Shown one piece after another: positions 36,053 through 44,265 of a stretch of DNA of 44,656 nt. The notes beneath the pieces are model-generated. The model did not search any database and was not told where the DNA came from. It saw only the letters and a program-made list of their open reading frames with translations. The DNA lies in IMG/VR virus record IMGVR_UViG_3300032265_000967, positions 1 through 44,656 of that record; one strand, given 5' to 3'. The position numbers and the translations under genes were made by a program. Position 1 is the stretch's first letter, and each line of letters begins with the position of its first letter. This stretch comes from a virus.

Positions 36053-36577
36053 TTAGAAATAATTTAAATTTATTACACAGCGTACTTTTTGATCAGTACA
36101 ACTGGTACCTACGTGTTTAATATCAGAATCAAAACAAACTAGTCTGTTGGCCACGCTGTTTATTTCTGTTCCATCTTCAAATATAGTGACTCCGTCATTA
36201 GAGTTTACATAAAATATTGCAGTTTTACATTTTATATTTTCAACATCCACATGGAATTTATGTGTAATTCTTTTTTCAGTAACAGTTTGTAGATTAGCCT
36301 TGATTCTAATTAGCGCAGCCGGTTTAAGTTTAAACAGCATTTCTTCTAATAAATGAAATCTATCACTACATGGCCTAGCATTTATATAAAATGTATGAGT
36401 AAACTGGAAATTATTTAGGTAATCGTTAGCAGGATCAATATAGTCAACGCTACTGCTATAAAACCAGGGGATAGGATTTGTACAGGTAATCTCAAGCATG
36501 GCATCCTGAAGTTTTTTCAGTGATTCCGGTGACAAAAAATTGTCAATTACTTGATATTTTAAAGTTCTAGTCTCCAT
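36053..36577 (-). CDS. 2-oxoglutarate/Fe(II)-dependent oxygenase
   Basis: This 174-residue protein carries the facial triad of the prolyl-4-hydroxylase-like 2OG oxygenases: His109-x-Asp111 (KFHVDV) and the distal His155 (IKHVG), with Arg166 (KVRCVIN) as the likely 2-oxoglutarate binder. The core strands FYVNSNDGVTIFEDGTEI and VANRLVCFDS fit the double-stranded beta-helix. Such enzymes are frequent in cyanophage-like T4 relatives; the substrate is unknown and may be a virion protein, a host protein or a nucleic acid. Its start overlaps the end of gene 15 by 19 bases, so the two are co-translated. Confidence 0.85.
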   Translation of the reverse strand: METRTLKYQVIDNFLSPESLKKLQDAMLEITCTNPIPWFYSSSVDYIDPANDYLNNFQFTHTFYINARPCSDRFHLLEEMLFKLKPAALIRIKANLQTVTEKRITHKFHVDVENIKCKTAIFYVNSNDGVTIFEDGTEINSVANRLVCFDSDIKHVGTSCTDQKVRCVINLNYF

Positions 36578-38295
36578 GATCCTGGCGTATATTCTCCCTC
36601 GAAGCTCTTAACCCATGAAATTCCATTCCATTTGTATTGAACCCCAGTGTATATATTAGTTTGCCATACCATAGTAGTTGTTTCTTGAGCATGTGCAAAT
36701 ATAACTTTCCATTGAGTGCCAGTATATTCTATAATGTCGTTAGCTTTTGCTACCAACGGTCCCCATGCAGTAGCGTAGTTAGTAGCAGGCTGACCAACAA
36801 ACGAGCCGGTGATAGTTTGTGATCCTGTACCGCCACCGTAGCCATGTGTGTTACTTACAGTCCAAGTTCTAGCATTGCCATCAGTGATACGAGTTCCCGG
36901 CAAAACATTAGTGCCACTTAGATACATACCTACTTGGATTTGACCAGATATTAGTCCATTAATAGTTAGTGTAGTGCCATTAATTGAAGCACCTGACATT
37001 GTTATAGTAATACCGTTTGATGTAGTCCACTGACTGTCTACAAGATTAGCAGTTGACCCAATGTCTTCAATGATTAGATATCGTGTTCCAGCAACTGCGG
37101 CAGCTGGCACAAAGGTCTGCGGATTAATAATAGCATCAAATGTTCCAGGACTACCCTGACTACCTGTTTGACCGTTTCGATAAGCAGGCGCTGTATAACC
37201 TACTTCATAATCAAAAATACCATTGCTGTCGATACCTGTGTTAGTAACTAGAGTATCTGGATCCCAAGTTACTAGTAGTAGTGTTGAATCAGCAGGATTA
37301 ATAGCCACTGTTCCTACAACTTCTGCACCATTACTTTGTACTAGATAGAGTCTGCTCGAACCTGCTGTAAATTTTCCAGGATACAAGTTGATAGCATTGT
37401 GCCAGTCTATTGGTTGCCCTTGTCTAACGGGAATATCCAGTGTAGGTTCACGTGGAATATATCCCTCTGTAGGGCTTAGAATTATAGCTTGGCTGTTATA
37501 TACCTGTAGAGTATAGTCAGTAATGGTGGTAATTTCCTGAGCTAGTAAATCTGAATAACCAGGAGTTCCAGTTGGACCAGCTAGATCTTCACCAAGACCT
37601 TCAATATAACCGACTGGGCTAGTATCTGTGGCGCCCCATAAGCTGGTAATAATCTTAGTAATAACACCAAGATGTTTAACCTTAACAGGCGGGCTGATCC
37701 AAATTGGGGTTTCTAAGCTGAGAGAACTAACACTAAGCGGAGTATCATTTCCAACTGGCACTGTTTTGCTGTCCCAAGTAATGCCGTTTAGATTAAGAAC
37801 AGTTAAACTGGTCCAATCAATGTAATTATCAGTAGTTTGTAGTTCTAAACTTGGATTAAACAAGACTAAGATTTGCTCTAATACTTGCAATTTTTGTTCA
37901 GTGCTACTGGTCCATATATCAACTGTAAAATCAAGTTTAAATGGAGTAGGCATTAGACGTTCTACAGTATAGTTACGTCCTTGCCCATGAGTATAGGACT
38001 GTCCAGTAGTGTCAATATCTCTTTCACGAAAATGCATTTTGCTAACAAATGTAGCATCACTAGTGCGATCTCGATCTAAACTAAGTTGTTTAACATAGAT
38101 GGAAATACGTGGCACACTCATAGCTTTGTTTTCTGAGTTATTACGTATGATGCTAGCTACGGCACGATCAGGATCTCCGTACATGACCGGTATGCGATGA
38201 AGAGTTCCGTCTCCGTATTTGACTACAAAATTACTAAACACACGAATAGTCTGTGTGATGTAACGTCTTATCTGTCCGTCATAGAAAAATTGCAT
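36559..38295 (-). CDS. 15: Tail sheath terminator/stabiliser gp15 with long C-terminal extension
   Basis: The protein has 578 residues, against 272 in T4. The N-terminal ~210 residues match gp15, which caps the contracted-tail sheath and joins the tail to the head: FFYDGQIRRYITQTIRVFSN, IPVMYGDPDRA, LPRI-like VPRISIYVKQL, PTPFKLDFTVDIWTSS, LEQILVLFNPSL, and PIWISPPVKVKHLGVI. The extension ends with NDIIEYTGTQWKVIF and TGVQYKWNGISWVKSFEGEY. At about residues 425-500 it contains a Gly-rich module (LISGQIQVGMYLSGTNVLPG, TWTVSN, GSQTITGS) of a kind otherwise seen in the fibre genes. The start overlaps the gp14 stop by one base. Confidence 0.83.
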   Translation of the reverse strand: MQFFYDGQIRRYITQTIRVFSNFVVKYGDGTLHRIPVMYGDPDRAVASIIRNNSENKAMSVPRISIYVKQLSLDRDRTSDATFVSKMHFRERDIDTTGQSYTHGQGRNYTVERLMPTPFKLDFTVDIWTSSTEQKLQVLEQILVLFNPSLELQTTDNYIDWTSLTVLNLNGITWDSKTVPVGNDTPLSVSSLSLETPIWISPPVKVKHLGVITKIITSLWGATDTSPVGYIEGLGEDLAGPTGTPGYSDLLAQEITTITDYTLQVYNSQAIILSPTEGYIPREPTLDIPVRQGQPIDWHNAINLYPGKFTAGSSRLYLVQSNGAEVVGTVAINPADSTLLLVTWDPDTLVTNTGIDSNGIFDYEVGYTAPAYRNGQTGSQGSPGTFDAIINPQTFVPAAAVAGTRYLIIEDIGSTANLVDSQWTTSNGITITMSGASINGTTLTINGLISGQIQVGMYLSGTNVLPGTRITDGNARTWTVSNTHGYGGGTGSQTITGSFVGQPATNYATAWGPLVAKANDIIEYTGTQWKVIFAHAQETTTMVWQTNIYTGVQYKWNGISWVKSFEGEYTPGSWRLEL

Positions 38296-39848
38296 TATAA
38301 ATCTGCCCTTGGTTTAAGTGCTGTTGACAAGCTCTGGCGTTGACTTTCTCTGTAGTTCCACAATGTAACTGTCCATGCGCCAGCAAACGGAATGGTCTGT
38401 TGTGGAGCATCGTCTAATATATTGTCCGGTGTTACTGATTGACTGTATGCTGTACCGCCATCATCAACGTTTGTAGGTTCGTAATTCTGACTTGCTGATC
38501 CTGCATCTAAAGATTCTATATTAGCAATGTATGGCAAGGTAATTCTTACGCAATTTGATATAATACCAATCGGACTAGTGTGCTGATAGCTTGAAATAAG
38601 TGTAGGATATGTGGCAAGATCATATTCTAATTGCGTTGTTTGATATTTGATAGTCACATACGGTGCTGTTACATATGGTATCGTGGTATTAATAATAGTA
38701 GCACCCACAGCTAGCTCTACATAATCCACAGCCACTTGATCATTATAAGTGTTATAGTTGTTGTTGATAAATCCAGTTTTAAGAGTACTACGTGAGTCAT
38801 TATTAGTCATATTCATACGAACAGCATCTTCGACTTTAACCCAACGAGTAGCATCAAATCGAAATAGTCTATTAGGTAAAAAATCTGTTCTTAGGAAAAA
38901 ATCGTTCTCAGCCGGAGCACTTGGAAATTGTATTCCAAATCCAAAATCATATCCATTGACTGGAAATCCGTCACCTACTAGATAACCAGTGTAGCCAGTA
39001 CGATTAGGTACAGCATCATTAGCACCGGCAGCAACGCCACCTACGTTACTAGCATCTAAATCTGCTTGGTCTGCTGTGTTAAGCACAGCTTTACCTTGTG
39101 TGTCTACTGCTAGAGTGTAAAACTGACGAGTTTCGTAACCGCTCTTAGGAGCATCTGCTTCAGCTTGCGCCACAACTTGATCATTGATCTGTAGTTCTTT
39201 AGAGTGAGTACTTAGTAGATCACGGAGTGTAGTGCCGTCCGCCATTGGATCTCCGTTAGCGTCTCTGGCAGGCTGATTAAAAATCTCGGCAAATTGTTGA
39301 TTGTCTGCAACTTTCTTGCATTTTAATCTGTATAAATGCGGATACCAAGTGGCACTAAATCCCTCACTAGCACGACCTACATCTTCGATAACGTAATAAC
39401 GCGGCAGTCCTACTGAAAAATCATTAAGTGCAAAATTATCACGCAAATGCGGCAATTCAAATACGTCCCCGCTAACGGGTTTACGACCGATCGTATGTAT
39501 AATATCATTAATATGTACAGTCATATAGATCGTATCATTATCAATAAAAAGTCCAAATTGACTAAGATTAAAATCTATATTTGACACGCTATAATGGCCC
39601 CGTAATCTGTAGATTTCAGTGTCATATTTACGATCACGATTTTCTAAAAACAGCAGATCTTGTATATTAGTTACATTAACAGCACCGTATACAGGCTGGT
39701 CGCTTGTTCCGGACGTTTTAAGCTCGGGTCCTAGGTACTTGTGTAGGTAAAGATCAGTACCGCCAACTTGAAACATTTCGCTGGCTGTGCGATCCATGAA
39801 CTTATAATCATTACCTTTTTCTGGTTTATAGAGGGAGAGTCTTGGCAT
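38295..39848 (-). CDS. 14: Neck protein gp14
   Basis: I start this gene at the ATG at 39848 (517 residues, MPRLSLYKPEKG). A longer frame from 39932 would overlap gp13 and run through the divergent promoters, and the MPRLSLY start fits what I know of cyanophage relatives. Segments NDYKFMDRTASEMFQVGGTD, DLLFLENRDRKYD, FNLSQFGLFIDNDTIYMTVH and SGDVFELPHL correspond to the T4 gp14 core (compare its region with GDLIYFP). gp14 with gp13 forms the neck that completes the head. It is about twice the T4 length (256). It is the first gene of the minus-strand operon, and its late promoter lies only 5 bases upstream. Confidence 0.8.
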   Translation of the reverse strand: MPRLSLYKPEKGNDYKFMDRTASEMFQVGGTDLYLHKYLGPELKTSGTSDQPVYGAVNVTNIQDLLFLENRDRKYDTEIYRLRGHYSVSNIDFNLSQFGLFIDNDTIYMTVHINDIIHTIGRKPVSGDVFELPHLRDNFALNDFSVGLPRYYVIEDVGRASEGFSATWYPHLYRLKCKKVADNQQFAEIFNQPARDANGDPMADGTTLRDLLSTHSKELQINDQVVAQAEADAPKSGYETRQFYTLAVDTQGKAVLNTADQADLDASNVGGVAAGANDAVPNRTGYTGYLVGDGFPVNGYDFGFGIQFPSAPAENDFFLRTDFLPNRLFRFDATRWVKVEDAVRMNMTNNDSRSTLKTGFINNNYNTYNDQVAVDYVELAVGATIINTTIPYVTAPYVTIKYQTTQLEYDLATYPTLISSYQHTSPIGIISNCVRITLPYIANIESLDAGSASQNYEPTNVDDGGTAYSQSVTPDNILDDAPQQTIPFAGAWTVTLWNYRESQRQSLSTALKPRADL

Positions 39849-39852
39849 AATA

Positions 39853-39861
39853 GTATTTATA
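39853..39861 (-). promoter_or_regulatory. Minus-strand T4 late promoter (TATAAATAC) for gene 14
   Basis: The minus strand reads TATAAATACTATTATG, where ATG is the gp14 start. If initiation occurs ~6 bases after the box, as in T4, the transcript begins at or next to the start codon, leaving no room for a ribosome site. Confidence 0.7.
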
Positions 39862-39866
39862 GTCGG

Positions 39867-39874
39867 ATAAATAT
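39867..39874 (+). promoter_or_regulatory. T4-type late promoter box (ATAAATAT) for gene 13
   Basis: It lies back to back with the gp14 promoter within the 43-base divergent space. AGGAG follows at 39878-39882 and the ATG at 39892, the same compact spacing as other late starts here. Confidence 0.68.
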
Positions 39875-39891
39875 CATAGGAGAACAAAATA

Positions 39892-40680
39892 ATGGCAGAT
39901 CCAGTACCATCAACACCCCAGAGCAACAGCACTATAGAGCGTAACGCAGTATTTGACTATGTTAAACTCATGCTTGCCGATGGAATTGTAGACGTAGAAT
40001 TAGACCCTAAGCACTACGAAATAGCACTAGATCGTGCTCTAGCACAGTATCGCCAGCGCAGTCCTAACGCAGTTGAAGAAAGTTATATGTTCCTAGAACT
40101 AATACAGGATCAAAATGAATACAGACTGCCCGATGAAGTTATTACTGTTCGTCAAGTATTTCGCAGAGCTATTGGTAGTCGTACTGGTATGGGTGCTGGC
40201 GGCACACTATTTGAACCTTTCAACTTGGCATATACAAATACCTATTTAATGTCGGGCTCTATGATGGGCGGGCTAGCAACTTATGATATGTTTGCCGGCT
40301 ATCAAAAACTAGTTGGACGTATGTTTGGTAGTTTTATTGAATTTAGCTGGAAATCAACTACACATATTCTTAATATCCTACAACGCCCTTTTGCTCAAGG
40401 CGAGCAAATTCTTATACAAAGCTATAACTATCGTCCTGACTGGGTGTTACTACAAGACCTTTATGCCAAACAGTGGTTACGCAACTACACGCTAGCGGTA
40501 TGCAAACAGATACTAGGACAGGGCCGTAGCAAGTTTGGATCAATTGCCGGACCGCAAAGTGCTATACAACTTAACGGCACTGCACTTCTAGCAGAAAGTA
40601 AAGAAGAAATAGAAAAATTAGACAAGGAAGTTACTAGTTTAGCCGCTGGCGGAACTGGTTATTATTTTGTAATAGGATAA
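39892..40680 (+). CDS. 13: Neck protein gp13
   Basis: This 262-residue protein matches the T4 gp13 family (309 in T4): DYVKLMLADGIVDVELDPKH near the N-terminus (T4: RRLGAPIINVELTPDQI), ALDRALAQYRQRSPNAVEES, FRRAIGSRTGMG, PFAQGEQILIQSYNYR, and the C-terminal part QWLRNYTLAVCKQILGQGRS followed by a helix (AESKEEIEKLDKEVTSL). gp13 joins gp14 in the neck that closes the filled head for tail attachment. In T4 the order is 13-14-15 on one strand; here gp13 is divergent from gp14. It is followed 3 bases later by a fibre-like gene. Confidence 0.85.
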   Translation: MADPVPSTPQSNSTIERNAVFDYVKLMLADGIVDVELDPKHYEIALDRALAQYRQRSPNAVEESYMFLELIQDQNEYRLPDEVITVRQVFRRAIGSRTGMGAGGTLFEPFNLAYTNTYLMSGSMMGGLATYDMFAGYQKLVGRMFGSFIEFSWKSTTHILNILQRPFAQGEQILIQSYNYRPDWVLLQDLYAKQWLRNYTLAVCKQILGQGRSKFGSIAGPQSAIQLNGTALLAESKEEIEKLDKEVTSLAAGGTGYYFVIG

Positions 40681-40683
40681 TAA

Positions 40684-41283
40684 ATGACTGTAAAGTTTAC
40701 CGATCTCCCAAGTACCAGTACGCTAACTGGCGCAGAAATAACTGCGATTGTTAAAAATGAATCGGGCACCTTAACCAGCGAACAAACTACACTAACAGTA
40801 GTTAAGAATTTTATACTTGCAGGCAATGCGGCCACAGCGACCAAGTTGGCCAACTCGGTTACCATTAACGGTGTAAGTTTTGATGGCTCTAGTAATATAT
40901 CGATTACTGCACCGATTGCCGCTGCCACTAACAGCCTACTAGGCGGAGTTAAAATTGGCTCTGGAATTAGTGTTGCAGGCGACGGAACGATTTCAGTTAC
41001 CAGCACTCCTGTAGCAACTAGCTCAGTTTCAGGCAGTGTGATAGTACCTGCTAGTGGTGGCTTAAAAGTAGACGGTTCGGGAAATATCAGCGGAAATACT
41101 CTGGTACACGCTTTTAGTTTTGATGCTAACTACAACTTGATTTATAGTAAAATTGATGATACAAATATAACAATGACCACAGATGGTGTTAACAGCACTT
41201 ATGTCACCTACGATGTGGGCAATAGTCAATACGCATACAGTCTTGACAGCAACGGAAACCTTATAGCTACGTTTTCCAGCTAA
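40684..41283 (+). CDS. Small fibre-type structural protein
   Basis: This 199-residue protein has an N-terminal KFTDLPSTSTLTGAEITAIV and the phage fibre repeat pattern LAGNAATATKLANSVTINGV, FDGSSNISIT and LLGGVKIGSGISVAGDGTIS. The C-terminal ~60 residues (HAFSFDANYNLIYSKIDD ... YAYSLDSNGNLIATFSS) form a separate small beta domain. It sits between gp13 and the third giant-family fibre. Role: virion fibre or spike part, inferred. The ribosome site (AGGA) lies in the preceding gene's end. Confidence 0.68.
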   Translation: MTVKFTDLPSTSTLTGAEITAIVKNESGTLTSEQTTLTVVKNFILAGNAATATKLANSVTINGVSFDGSSNISITAPIAAATNSLLGGVKIGSGISVAGDGTISVTSTPVATSSVSGSVIVPASGGLKVDGSGNISGNTLVHAFSFDANYNLIYSKIDDTNITMTTDGVNSTYVTYDVGNSQYAYSLDSNGNLIATFSS

Positions 41284-41287
41284 ATAT
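41280..41287 (+). promoter_or_regulatory. T4-type late promoter box (CTAAATAT) overlapping a stop codon
   Basis: CAGCTAAATA is found here for the third time (also at the 2634 and 10157 boxes). The TAA at 41281-41283 is the stop of the preceding gene. The ATG of the 979-residue fibre is 20 bases beyond the box. Confidence 0.62.
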
Positions 41288-41305
41288 TAGAATAATGGAT
41301 CTAAC

Positions 41306-44245
41306 ATGAGTATAACCACAATAAATTTAGGAAAACTAAGAGTTAACTGGCGCGGTGCTTGGACAACCAGTACTGCTTATCAGATTAACGATGCTGTCAG
41401 CTTTAGCGGATCAAGCTATATCTGCGTAGTTGCACATACTTCAGGAACTTGGGCCACAGACCTAGCTGCCGTAGATTGGCAGATAATGGCGCAAGGTCAA
41501 AACTCGAATACTACTACAGGTGATATTACCTACTATGGTGCTAGTTCAAATCAGAGACTAGCAGTTGGGTCAACCGGACAAGTATTAACAGTAGCAAGTG
41601 GCGTTCCTAGTTGGGCATATCCTAATGTAACTGGTGCTGTATTTTATGTAACTCCAGAAGGTTCAGATACTAACTCGGGTACTAGCATGAACAATGCATG
41701 GGCCAGTTTACAAAAGGCCTGCGCAACAGTATCAGGTCCAGCAACAATTTACGTTAAAGCCGGTAACTACTTAGAAACATTACCTATCACAGTTCCAGCT
41801 AACGTTAGTGTTATCGGTGACGGCATGCGTGATACTAAGATTTTACCAAAAACAGCTACAACAACTGCAACTTACACTGCTAGCGGATCGAGCGGAACTA
41901 CCTTAAAAGTCAACAACACTGCTAGTGTTCAAGTTGGAATGACTATCACTGGTACAGGTTTCACTAGCGGACAAAAAGTTTCAACTGTAGTTGATAGTAA
42001 TACATTGATTATTTCAGCAAGTCCTGATACAACACCAAGCGGAACACTGACATTTACGTTTAGAAGTTTAGATGCTAGTCCAGTACTTAATAATCTAAGT
42101 ACTATGTTCTTGCTCAGCGACCAAAGCATGGTACAGGGATTGTTATTAACAGGTATGACTGGTTTTACTGCCGGCAGTCCTGCAAACGATATTACTCAGG
42201 CAACGATAGGCGGGGTATATTTCCGTCTCAATCCTGCGTCAACGATTACAAAAAGTCCCTATGTTAAAGATTGTACAGCACAAAGCTCAGGCGGTGTTGG
42301 TGCTATTGTCGACGGAAGCGTACAAGCAAGTGGCAACAAGAGTATTGTATTCTGGGCTTACAACTGTATACTAGACCTAGGTGTTGGTCTATGGGCCAAA
42401 GACGGCGGTCGTGTTGAAGCAGTTTCAGTGTTTACCTACTATTGCTATTTTGGCTATGCTACTACAGGTGGTGGTAAGATTCGTTCACTATCAGGTAATA
42501 ACTCATACGGACAGTATGGTGCAGTATCAAGAGGATATGACACTACAGAATCGCCAGTAACTGGTACCGTGTATGGTAACATGTTGACTATCAACACAGC
42601 AACATTATCTGGGTCATTCCAAGTTGGTGAAACAATTACTCAGGCAACCAGCAATGCAACTGGTACTGTAACTAGTGTACAAACAGGTTACATTTATTAC
42701 AAGGGCGTTAGCGGAACATTTAACGGAACCAACGTGATTACTGGCGGCACAAGTAACGCAACAGCTACAGTAACAGCGGCAACTGGTCAATCAAACTACC
42801 TACTGGTCCTTAGCAGTCTAACAGCGGCACCAACAGTTGGTGCAAGTTTACAGTTTACTAACGGTGCTGATTCAGGTGGCGCTTATGTTATCCAAGCAGT
42901 GTCGGGCAGTTGGATCAATACCGGTAGCGTTATTACAGTTACACTAGCAGGACAAAAAACAACTCCAAGCGTAGACGGAAATGCACTGCAAATTCGCTAC
43001 AACTTTAGTCAGGTACGACTAACTGGACACGATTTCCTAAGTATTGGTACTGGTAGTATTGCTACTACTAACTATCCTGGCGTTCCAAGTCAAAGCCCGA
43101 CACCTGCTAATCAAACAGTCTACGCACTACCAGGTCGTGTTTACTATGTGGCCACCGACCAAGATGGTAATTTTAGTGTAGGTCAATATTTTAGTGTTAA
43201 CCAAGCAACTGGTGCCGCAACACTTAATGCGTCAGCGTTTAATTTGAGCGGTTTGACCAGTTTGAAACTAGGTTCAATCGGCGCACAGCTTGGCGCACAA
43301 GTAGATGAATTTTCAACAGACGGTACAATAAGTCAAAACTCGGATACAAAAGTTCCGACTCAACGTGCGGTACGCACATTCTTAGGTGCAAGTTATCAAA
43401 CTATTGCACCAGCAACTGACATTACCTATGACCTGGGTAGTCCTAGCAAACGTTGGAGAAGTCTATATGTTGGTCCTGGTTCAATCACAGTTGGTACAGT
43501 CACTCTAACTGATAACTCAGGTACACTGGCAATTTCAAGTACTGGTGCTGGTAACGTAACCGTTCCAGGTAACTTGACTGTTACAGGAACGGCCACATTC
43601 AACGGTACTACAACATACGTTCAAGGTAACAACACAGTCTACACTGACAACTTGATCGAGCTACATGCACCAACAGGTGGCGTAGGTGGAACATGGGGAT
43701 CGAGTGATGGTAAGGATATCGGTTTACGATTCCACTACTATAACGGCGCTGATCTTAATGCCGCTCTGGTATTATCTAATGCAACAAACTATCTAGAATG
43801 GTTTGTAAATGGTACAGAATCTGGTAACACCTTCTCAAGTGGTACTTATGGTACTATCAAGACAGCTACATTCCTAGCTACCACTAACATTAATACCCCG
43901 GCTATCGTAGCATCTGGTACTACATTTAACCATGCTACCAGCAACGCAACTACTGTAAACGAGTACAGTGCGGCAACTAGCATCAACGTAGCGACCAGCG
44001 CGGCCAGTGCTACAACTTGGATTTTAGGTAATCCTACTTACAACAACATCTTAAGCGTATATGGTAACGGCACTAGTGGTACAGCTTCGATAACTACCAA
44101 CGTAACTAGTGGTATACTAAACGTAGGTGCCGGTGTTACAGGTACAATTAACATTGGACAAGCCGGAACAACAGTGTTTGTAGGCGGAATCAAGCCAGCG
44201 AGCACTGGTAAAGCAATTGCCATGTCGATGGTTTTTGGCGGATAA
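41306..44245 (+). CDS. Fibre protein of the giant family, short form (979 residues)
   Basis: This is the third member of the giant-fibre family. It has one CBM5/12-like unit (LRVNWRGAWTTSTAY, NDAVSFSGSSYICVVAHTS, residues ~10-58), the linker GDITYYGASSNQRLAVGSTG, the beta-helix start VFYVTPEGSDTNSG (~113), and YVKAGNYLETLPITVPANVS. A TYTASGSSGTTLKV-type module (~190-250) is followed by the beta-helix core (SGNKSIVFWAYNC, RSLSGNNSYGQYGAV), the conserved C-terminal block (~562-692: GRVYYVATDQDGNFSVG, KVPTQRAVRTFL), YDLGSPSKRWRSLYVG, and NLTVTGTATFNGTTTYV. The tip KAIAMSMVFGG is typical of such fibres. It lacks the propeller and the tandem modules, so it may approximate the basic form. Surface binding is inferred. 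Confidence 0.8.
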   Translation: MSITTINLGKLRVNWRGAWTTSTAYQINDAVSFSGSSYICVVAHTSGTWATDLAAVDWQIMAQGQNSNTTTGDITYYGASSNQRLAVGSTGQVLTVASGVPSWAYPNVTGAVFYVTPEGSDTNSGTSMNNAWASLQKACATVSGPATIYVKAGNYLETLPITVPANVSVIGDGMRDTKILPKTATTTATYTASGSSGTTLKVNNTASVQVGMTITGTGFTSGQKVSTVVDSNTLIISASPDTTPSGTLTFTFRSLDASPVLNNLSTMFLLSDQSMVQGLLLTGMTGFTAGSPANDITQATIGGVYFRLNPASTITKSPYVKDCTAQSSGGVGAIVDGSVQASGNKSIVFWAYNCILDLGVGLWAKDGGRVEAVSVFTYYCYFGYATTGGGKIRSLSGNNSYGQYGAVSRGYDTTESPVTGTVYGNMLTINTATLSGSFQVGETITQATSNATGTVTSVQTGYIYYKGVSGTFNGTNVITGGTSNATATVTAATGQSNYLLVLSSLTAAPTVGASLQFTNGADSGGAYVIQAVSGSWINTGSVITVTLAGQKTTPSVDGNALQIRYNFSQVRLTGHDFLSIGTGSIATTNYPGVPSQSPTPANQTVYALPGRVYYVATDQDGNFSVGQYFSVNQATGAATLNASAFNLSGLTSLKLGSIGAQLGAQVDEFSTDGTISQNSDTKVPTQRAVRTFLGASYQTIAPATDITYDLGSPSKRWRSLYVGPGSITVGTVTLTDNSGTLAISSTGAGNVTVPGNLTVTGTATFNGTTTYVQGNNTVYTDNLIELHAPTGGVGGTWGSSDGKDIGLRFHYYNGADLNAALVLSNATNYLEWFVNGTESGNTFSSGTYGTIKTATFLATTNINTPAIVASGTTFNHATSNATTVNEYSAATSINVATSAASATTWILGNPTYNNILSVYGNGTSGTASITTNVTSGILNVGAGVTGTINIGQAGTTVFVGGIKPASTGKAIAMSMVFGG

Positions 44246-44249
44246 ATAT
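44242..44249 (+). promoter_or_regulatory. T4-type late promoter box (ATAAATAT)
   Basis: It starts inside the stop codon region of the 979-residue fibre gene (GGATAAATAT) and lies 18 bases before the ATG at 44266. AAAAGGAA between them is the ribosome site. Confidence 0.65.
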
Positions 44250-44265
44250 ACAAAAGGAATAGATC

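Noticed and set aside
36637-36822. Short plus-strand frames opposite gp15 and gp14
   Set aside because: They lie wholly inside well-supported minus-strand genes and lack ribosome sites.
39849-39932. Longer gp14 starting at 39932
   Set aside because: It would overlap the start of gp13 and run through both divergent late promoters; the extra 28 residues do not look like part of the family.
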